DNA from: Chloroflexota bacterium
GTDB taxonomy: Bacteria; Chloroflexota; Dehalococcoidia; Bin125
Direction of reading: 5' to 3'
Length of the DNA stretch: 19,155 nt
Assembly (NCBI GenBank): GCA_027296805.1
Contig: JAPUIR010000300.1
Span: 1 to 19,155, forward strand
Shown here in pieces: positions 13,448 through 19,155 of the stretch (position 1 is the stretch's first letter; every line of letters begins with the position of its first letter). Below the pieces are notes generated by a model. That model was not told where the DNA came from, searched no databases, and saw only the letters and a list, made by a program, of their open reading frames with translations. The position numbers and the translations under genes were made by a program.

Positions 13448-14682
13448 TGCCGCCGGTTGTCCAGAAGTACGGCGGCAGCAGCCTGAGCGACACCACCCGG
13501 ATCAAAGCGGTGGCGAAGCGGATCGCGGCGCGCGTTGAGGCAGGCGAGGAGCTGATCGTGGTCGTGTCCGCAATGGGCAAAACCACCGACGAGCTGATCG
13601 GGCTCGCCCGCGAGATCACGCCGGTCACGGAGGGCCGCGAGTACGCCATGTTGCTCGCGACGGGCGAGATGGTAAGTACGGCACTGCTCGCCATGGCGCT
13701 GCGCGATCTGGGCCACCCTGCAATCGCACTGACCGGTGCGCAGGCCGGTGTCTACACCGACAACACCTACAACCGGGCGCGGATCACGGAGATCGACGCG
13801 ACCCGAATCCGGCACGAGCTGGCGCGCGACCACATCGTGATCATCGCCGGGTTCCAGGGACAGAGTCCAGACGCGGACTTCACGACCCTGGGCCGCGGCG
13901 GCTCCGACACCTCCGCGGTAGCGCTGGCGGCGGCCCTGGGCGCGGCGCAGGCGGAGATCTATACCGACGTCGATGGCGTCTTCACGACCGATCCGCGGAT
14001 CGATCCGCGGGCGCGTAAGCTGCACGACATCGCCTACGAAGAGATGCTGGAGTTGGCGGCGCAGGGGGCGAGCGTCATGCACCCCCGGGCGATCGAACTG
14101 GGGCTGCTCCACGAAATCCCCATCCTGGTCGCGTCGTCCTTCAACGGAGACGTCGAAGGCACGTTGATTCGCAAGGAGGTGGTCATGGAACCAGCAAACC
14201 GCGTACGTGGAGTAGCGCTCGATTCCGATGTGGCGGCGGTGACCGTGCGCGCCGTCCCGGACCGGCCGGGGATCGCCGCTCAGATCTTCGGTGCGCTGGC
14301 CGACGCCGGGGTGCCGGTCGACACCATCGTGCAGAACGCCAGCGTCGAGAAGCTGACGGACATGACCTTCACCGTCGCGCACGACGATTGGCGCAAAGCG
14401 CTGGCCATCACGGAGCCGGTGGCGGCGAAACTGGGCTCCGGGCAGGTGATCATCGATCACGATCTGGCCAAGGTCAGCATCGTGGGGACCGGCATGCAGT
14501 CGGGCGTGGGCTATGCGGCGACTATGTTCCGGGCCCTCGCCACCGCCTCGATCAACATCCAGGAGATCACGACCTCCGAGATCCGGATCACGGCGCTGGT
14601 TTCCGCCAAGGAAGCCGAGAACGCCGTGCGAGTCCTGCACGAGGCCTTCCAGCTCGACGAGCCGGCGGAGGTTCAGACGTAA
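13447..14682 (+). CDS. lysC: Aspartate kinase with tandem ACT domains
   Basis: Aspartate kinase makes 4-phospho-aspartate, the first step to lysine, threonine, methionine and diaminopimelate. The 411-residue monofunctional enzyme has the kinase motifs QKYGGSS (6-12), LGRGGSDTSAVALAAALGA and YTDVDGVFTTDPR. Two ACT domains follow from about residue 255, with PDRPGIAAQIFGALADAG and then GTGMQSGVGYAATMFRALA plus TSEIRITALV. Length and layout match Bacillus aspartokinase II and Corynebacterium LysC, which are inhibited by lysine, alone or with threonine. The second ACT motif has SGVGYA where many enzymes have SHPGVA, so effector specificity is uncertain. The ATG overlaps the thrB stop (TGATG), implying coupled translation. 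A strong internal start lies at codon 247. Confidence 0.97.
   Translation: MPPVVQKYGGSSLSDTTRIKAVAKRIAARVEAGEELIVVVSAMGKTTDELIGLAREITPVTEGREYAMLLATGEMVSTALLAMALRDLGHPAIALTGAQAGVYTDNTYNRARITEIDATRIRHELARDHIVIIAGFQGQSPDADFTTLGRGGSDTSAVALAAALGAAQAEIYTDVDGVFTTDPRIDPRARKLHDIAYEEMLELAAQGASVMHPRAIELGLLHEIPILVASSFNGDVEGTLIRKEVVMEPANRVRGVALDSDVAAVTVRAVPDRPGIAAQIFGALADAGVPVDTIVQNASVEKLTDMTFTVAHDDWRKALAITEPVAAKLGSGQVIIDHDLAKVSIVGTGMQSGVGYAATMFRALATASINIQEITTSEIRITALVSAKEAENAVRVLHEAFQLDEPAEVQT
14173..14187 (+). promoter_or_regulatory. Internal Shine-Dalgarno and start for an aspartokinase beta subunit
   Basis: AAGGAGGT (14173-14180) lies 4 nt before an in-frame ATG at 14185-14187, codon 247 of lysC. Translation from it would give a 165-residue protein (14185-14682) holding both ACT domains and no kinase domain. 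Bacillus subtilis aspartokinase II and Corynebacterium LysC make such a beta subunit from almost the same codon. It is the best ribosome site I see in the window. Confidence 0.6.
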
Positions 14683-14711
14683 CTGTCGCCCGGACCGCCA
14701 GGGCGTCTTTG

Positions 14712-14717
14712 TAGACT
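14712..14717 (+). promoter_or_regulatory. Candidate -10 for a leaderless dnaE transcript
   Basis: TAGACT lies 7 nt before the dnaE ATG, the spacing at which transcription starts at the A of the start codon. No ribosome site is present in the 42-nt gap after lysC, consistent with leaderless translation. No -35 is recognisable. Confidence 0.42.
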
Positions 14718-14724
14718 CGATCCG

Positions 14725-17700
14725 ATGTTCACCCACCTGCACCAACACACGGAGTTTAGCCTGCTGGACGGGCTGGCCAAGATCGACGCTCTCATGGCGC
14801 GCGCCCTCGAGTTGGGGCAAGAGGCGCTGGCGATCACCGATCACGGCAATCTCTACGGCGCGATCGATTTCTACAAAGCGGGCAAGCAGTCCGGCATCCA
14901 CCCCATCCTGGGCATGGAGGCCTACGTCTCCGGGGTGCCGCGCGAGGAGCGATCGCCGGAAGCGCGCTGGAACTACGGTCACCTGACCCTGCTGGCGATG
15001 AACGACACCGGCTGGCGCAACCTCATCGCGTTGTCCACGCGGGCGCACATGGAGGGGTTCTACTACCGCCCCCGGGCCGACCGCGCGCTGCTCGCGGAGC
15101 ACGCGGAGGGGATGATCGCGCTCTCCGGCTGTCCCTCCAGCGAGCTGCACAAGGCGTTGATCGAAGATCGCTGGGACGATGCACGCCAGATCACCGAGTG
15201 GCATCGCGAGGTCTTCGGCGATCGCTACTACCTCGAGATCCAGAACCACTACGACCCCAAGTTCGTCCCCGTGATCGCCAAAACCGCGCAGCTCGCCAAG
15301 GAAACGGGCATCCCCCTGGTCGCCACCCACGACGCGCACTACTGCAACGCCCGAGATGCGCGTTCGCACGAGGTCCTGCTCTGCATCGGCACGAACAGCA
15401 CGATCCACGACGAGAAGCGCTTCAAACTGGACAGCGACGACTTCTACCTCACCAGCGAAGCGGAGATGCAGGAGCGCTTTGCGGACTACCCGGAGGCGCT
15501 GGCCATCACGCATGAGATCGCGGGGCGCTGCGATCTCGAGTTGGAGTTTGGCCGCTTGCTGCTGCCCGACGCCGACCTGCCGGCGGGCGTCACCGCGATG
15601 GACCACCTGCGGGAGCTCGCGAGGGCCGGTCTGACCCAGCGCTATGGCAGCCAGCCGCCCGACTCGCACGTCGAGCGACTGCGCTACGAGCTACATGTGA
15701 TCGAGGAGACGGGCTTCGCGGAATACTTCCTGCTGGCGCGGGACTTCGCCCAGTTCGCCCGTGGCGCGGGCATCGCGATGGGCGTGCGCGGCAGCGCGGC
15801 CGCCTCAATCGTGCTCTACACCCTCGACATCACCGACATCGACCCAATGGCCTACAACCTGGTCTTCGAGCGCTTCCTCAACTTGGAGCGCCGCGAGATG
15901 CCCGACATCGACTTTGACTTCGCGGACGACCGCCGCGACGAGGTGATCCGCTACGTGGCCGATAAGTACGGCCATGATCGGGTGGCACAGGTCATCACCT
16001 TCGGGACCCTGGGCGCGAAGGCGTCGATCCGGGACACGGGCCGGGCGCTGGGAATCCCCTTCAACGACGCCGACCGCGTCGCGCGGCTGATCCCCAACCA
16101 GCTCAACATCACGTTGGATGACGCCCTCGCGATGAGCACCGAGCTACGCGACGCGTATCGCGCCGAACCGCAAGTGAAGGAGCTCATCGACCAGGCGCGG
16201 GAGTTGGAGGGCGTCGCCAGGCACGCGGGTACGCACGCGGCCGCCGTCGTGATCAGCCGCGATCCCCTCATCGATCATGTGCCCCTACAGCGCCCGACGC
16301 GCGATCAAGGCGACGAAGACGCCATCCCCATGACGCAGTGGGCGATGAATCAGGTGGCCGAGGTGGGGCTGCTGAAGATGGACTTCCTCGGCCTCACCAA
16401 CCTCTCGATCTTGGAACGGGCCGTCCAACTGGTCGAGGAACTAACCGGCGAATCGGTCGACTACCGCAACCTGCCGGATGGGGATCCCAAGGCCTTCGAG
16501 ATCCTGAGCAAAGGTGAGACGTTCGGCATTTTCCAGATGGAATCGTCCGGCATGCGGCGCTACGTCCAGGAGCTGCGACCGAACAAGATCGTGGAGGTCG
16601 CGGCGATGGTCGCGCTCTACCGCCCGGGACCGATGGAGCACATCCCGCGCTTCATCGCCTCCAAGCACGGCGACGAACCGATCAGCTACCCCCACCCCGA
16701 CCTGGCCGGGATCCTGGACGAGACCTACGGGGTCATCGTCTATCAGGACCAGGTACTCAAGATCGCGCAGAAGTTCGCCGGCTACACCCTGGGTCAGGCC
16801 GATGTGATGCGCAAAGCGATGGGCAAGAAGATCGCCGAGGTGATGCAGGGCGAGCGCCAAGGCTTTGTGGACGGGGCGATGGGACTCGGCTACTCGCGGG
16901 AGGAGGCGGAGAGCGTCTTCGCGCTGATCGAGCCGTTCGCCGGTTACGCCTTCAACAAGGCCCATGCCGTCTGCTACGGCGCGATCGCCTACCAGACCGC
17001 GTATCTGAAGGCGCACTACCCGGTCGCCTATATGACCGCGGTACTGCGGGCCGCCTCCGACAACACCGACCGCATCACGCTGGCGGCCAGCGAGTGCGCC
17101 CGGCTGGGGATTCCACTGCTGCAGCCGGACGTGAACCGCTCCTGGGAGCAGTTCAGCATCGAGAAGATGGCCGACGAGCGGCAAGGCATCCGCTTCGGCC
17201 TGGCCAACGTCAAGAACGTGGGGCAGGGGGCGGTGGCGGGCTTGGTCGCGGAACGTGAGCAGAACGGTCGCTTCGACACCGTGGAGGACCTCTGCGCACG
17301 CGCCGATCTCAAGTCGCTCAACAAGCGGGTCCTCGAGAGCCTGATCAAGGGCGGTGCGCTGGACGAGCTGGGAACGCGGGGCGTGTTGCTGGCCGGGATC
17401 GATCGGATCGTGCGGCTGGGACAGCGCGAGCAAGAGTTGAAGGCCGCCGGGCAAACGACGATGTTCGATCTGTTCGGGGACCAGGTGAACACGCCGCGGC
17501 CCGAGCTGCATCTGGAGGAGTCGGAGGGCGCCGACGAGACGCGAGCCGAGCGCCTCTCGTGGGAGAAAGAGTTGCTGGGTACGTACATCTCTGAGCATCC
17601 CTTCCAGCACGCCAAAGAGGCGCTCGACCCGTACGTGACGGCTCAGGCGGCCGAGGTCAGCGCGGAAATGGAAGGTATGGACATCGTGCTGGGTGGCACG

Positions 17701-18438
17701 GTGTCCTTCGTGCGGGAGTTGACAACGCGCAAGGGCGAGCCGTTCGCGGCCGTCATGATCGAGGACCTGTCTGGCAGCGTGGAGATCACCGTCTGGCCCG
17801 ACGGCTGGGTCCGCTCGCGTGAGCTCTGGCAGGACGGCGGCATCGTCCTGGTCCACGCACAAGTCCGCTCCCGTGGCGAGCGGCTGACGGTCGCGATGCA
17901 GAACGTGACCACCTACCGCGAGGGAGCGGACGGCGGATTCGGGGAGGATCCGTCCACCTGGTACATCCGCGAGGGACGAGCGAGAAAGCGCAAGCCACCG
18001 ACCGCCCCCATACAGGCAAGCCCTCCCTCGAGCGGCACGGCGTCGGTTCCGCCACCCCCCGCGGACGCACCGCCCGCACGGGTTGCCCCACCCGCAGCCC
18101 CTCCACAGAGCGCCCCCCCACAGAGCGCAACGCCCGCACCCCGACGCGCGACTCCGCTGCCTGCGAGCACGCCCAGCGTCGTGTTGCGGATCCGCCTGCT
18201 CGAGAGCAGCGACCCCGACGCCGACCAGCATCGCCTGCACGAGATCATGCGGTTGGTGCAGGCGTCCCCCGGAGACCATCCCGCCTACCTGACCGTGAAA
18301 TCGGTGGGCGAGCAGGTGACGCTTGAGCTACCCCCCTGTGAGGCGTCGTACGCGCTGATGGCGGAGCTGCGGGCAACGTTGGGTGAGTTCGGCGCCGCCG
18401 AGGTCGAATCCACCAGTCTGCCCGTGGCGGGCGGCTGA
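14725..18438 (+). CDS. dnaE: DNA polymerase III alpha subunit
   Basis: This is the replicative polymerase, 1237 residues, of the DnaE1 type. An N-terminal PHP domain (about 1-200) keeps the metal-binding motifs HLHQH (4-8), ITDHG, GMEAYV, GHLTLLA, SGCPSSE and THDAHY. In the palm, MGVRGSAAAS (from about 352) precedes PDIDFDF with Asp396 and Asp398, and the third catalytic Asp553 is in LLKMDFLGL. FNKAHAVCYG (743 on) belongs to the fingers/nucleotide region, followed by helix-hairpin-helix segments. QTTMFDLF (910-917) fits the beta-clamp binding motif, and an OB fold spans about 985-1065. A proline/alanine-rich linker (about 1091-1150) leads to a C-terminal domain (1152-1237). No editing exonuclease gene is in the window. 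The ATG at 14725 starts right at the PHP strand. Confidence 0.98.
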   Translation: MFTHLHQHTEFSLLDGLAKIDALMARALELGQEALAITDHGNLYGAIDFYKAGKQSGIHPILGMEAYVSGVPREERSPEARWNYGHLTLLAMNDTGWRNLIALSTRAHMEGFYYRPRADRALLAEHAEGMIALSGCPSSELHKALIEDRWDDARQITEWHREVFGDRYYLEIQNHYDPKFVPVIAKTAQLAKETGIPLVATHDAHYCNARDARSHEVLLCIGTNSTIHDEKRFKLDSDDFYLTSEAEMQERFADYPEALAITHEIAGRCDLELEFGRLLLPDADLPAGVTAMDHLRELARAGLTQRYGSQPPDSHVERLRYELHVIEETGFAEYFLLARDFAQFARGAGIAMGVRGSAAASIVLYTLDITDIDPMAYNLVFERFLNLERREMPDIDFDFADDRRDEVIRYVADKYGHDRVAQVITFGTLGAKASIRDTGRALGIPFNDADRVARLIPNQLNITLDDALAMSTELRDAYRAEPQVKELIDQARELEGVARHAGTHAAAVVISRDPLIDHVPLQRPTRDQGDEDAIPMTQWAMNQVAEVGLLKMDFLGLTNLSILERAVQLVEELTGESVDYRNLPDGDPKAFEILSKGETFGIFQMESSGMRRYVQELRPNKIVEVAAMVALYRPGPMEHIPRFIASKHGDEPISYPHPDLAGILDETYGVIVYQDQVLKIAQKFAGYTLGQADVMRKAMGKKIAEVMQGERQGFVDGAMGLGYSREEAESVFALIEPFAGYAFNKAHAVCYGAIAYQTAYLKAHYPVAYMTAVLRAASDNTDRITLAASECARLGIPLLQPDVNRSWEQFSIEKMADERQGIRFGLANVKNVGQGAVAGLVAEREQNGRFDTVEDLCARADLKSLNKRVLESLIKGGALDELGTRGVLLAGIDRIVRLGQREQELKAAGQTTMFDLFGDQVNTPRPELHLEESEGADETRAERLSWEKELLGTYISEHPFQHAKEALDPYVTAQAAEVSAEMEGMDIVLGGTVSFVRELTTRKGEPFAAVMIEDLSGSVEITVWPDGWVRSRELWQDGGIVLVHAQVRSRGERLTVAMQNVTTYREGADGGFGEDPSTWYIREGRARKRKPPTAPIQASPPSSGTASVPPPPADAPPARVAPPAAPPQSAPPQSATPAPRRATPLPASTPSVVLRIRLLESSDPDADQHRLHEIMRLVQASPGDHPAYLTVKSVGEQVTLELPPCEASYALMAELRATLGEFGAAEVESTSLPVAGG
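18103..18128 (+). repeat. Short tandem repeat in the dnaE linker
   Basis: CCACAGAGCGC occurs at 18103-18113 and 18118-18128, a 15-nt period that encodes a repeated PPQSA unit in the proline-rich linker. It looks like a local slippage duplication in a tolerant region. Confidence 0.6.
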
Positions 18439-18521
18439 GCGCCACCTTTGCGTCCGAGATCCAGCCTTTCGAGCGCATCGGTGAGTATGCGAGCCGGGTC
18501 ACGCGTCGGGCGAACTCTCAG

Positions 18522-18527
18522 TACACT
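18522..18527 (+). promoter_or_regulatory. Candidate -10 of the MoxR-type gene
   Basis: TACACT (4 of 6 to TATAAT) lies 41 nt before the ATG at 18569, in the 130-nt gap after dnaE. The best -35 at normal spacing, GTCACG (18498-18503), is weak. A good CGGAGGA ribosome site (18555-18561) follows, so this gene would have an ordinary leader. Confidence 0.3.
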
Positions 18528-18568
18528 CCCAAGGGCGGATCTCGGGACTGCGCACGGAGGAACAGCGT

Positions 18569-19155
<587 letters not shown>

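Noticed and set aside
13282..15669. A 795-codon open frame on the minus strand across thrB, lysC and dnaE
   Set aside because: It lies antisense to well-conserved genes and its product has no recognisable family; long antisense frames are expected at this GC content.
16441..18279. A 612-codon minus-strand open frame within dnaE
   Set aside because: Shadow of the polymerase coding strand, with no family signature or ribosome site.
18424..18445. Hairpin GTGGCG/CGCCAC around the dnaE stop as a terminator
   Set aside because: The stem has only 6 pairs and is followed by CTTTG rather than a T run; too weak to call.

Overview
This 19,155-base window is a GC-rich (roughly two-thirds G+C by eye), gene-dense stretch of bacterial chromosome. 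It holds 18 protein genes, two of them cut by the window edges. No RNA gene, insertion sequence, phage gene or CRISPR array was seen. The gene set suggests a member of the Chloroflexota, perhaps near Thermomicrobia or Dehalococcoidia. It includes the ribose-phosphate-dependent PLP synthase PdxS/PdxT, an R3H-domain ATPase of the Ycf45/SpoIIIAA type next to thymidylate kinase, a cluster of universal stress protein with two RCK/TrkA proteins, and a DnaE whose PHP site looks intact. The lineage is an inference from gene content, not a phylogeny.

Region 1 (1-1084): the 5' end of an Fpg/Nei DNA glycosylase runs leftward, diverging from a flavin-binding PNPOx-family gene. Each side of their shared upstream region carries a perfect inverted repeat.

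Region 2 (1081-5309, all minus strand): a PfkB-type sugar kinase with an unusual C-terminal extension is followed by a metallophosphoesterase. A strong promoter with a palindrome then precedes a compact operon of universal stress protein, RCK_N, RCK_N+RCK_C and prephenate dehydratase. Gaps there run from a 4-nt overlap to 2 nt, which suggests translational coupling. No potassium or amino-acid transporter accompanies the regulators in the window.

Region 3 (5485-10405, plus strand): pdxS, pdxT, a GNAT-like protein, the R3H ATPase and tmk run head to tail. PdxS and PdxT together form the glutamine-dependent PLP synthase. The R3H gene may also have its own promoter.

Region 4 (10413-12306, minus strand): a HAD-superfamily protein lies downstream of an acetyl-CoA acetyltransferase (thiolase).

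Region 5 (12554-19155, plus strand): homoserine kinase and aspartate kinase overlap by one base and serve the aspartate amino-acid pathway. The replicative polymerase dnaE follows, then the 5' part of a MoxR-type ATPase. The aspartate kinase contains a near-perfect internal Shine-Dalgarno and ATG exactly where other bacteria start the separate beta subunit.

No stretch over 300 bases lacks a gene; the longest gap is 12307-12553. I see no clear undescribed defence or mobile system. The items most worth a second look are regulatory sites and the domain make-up of a few poorly characterised proteins.
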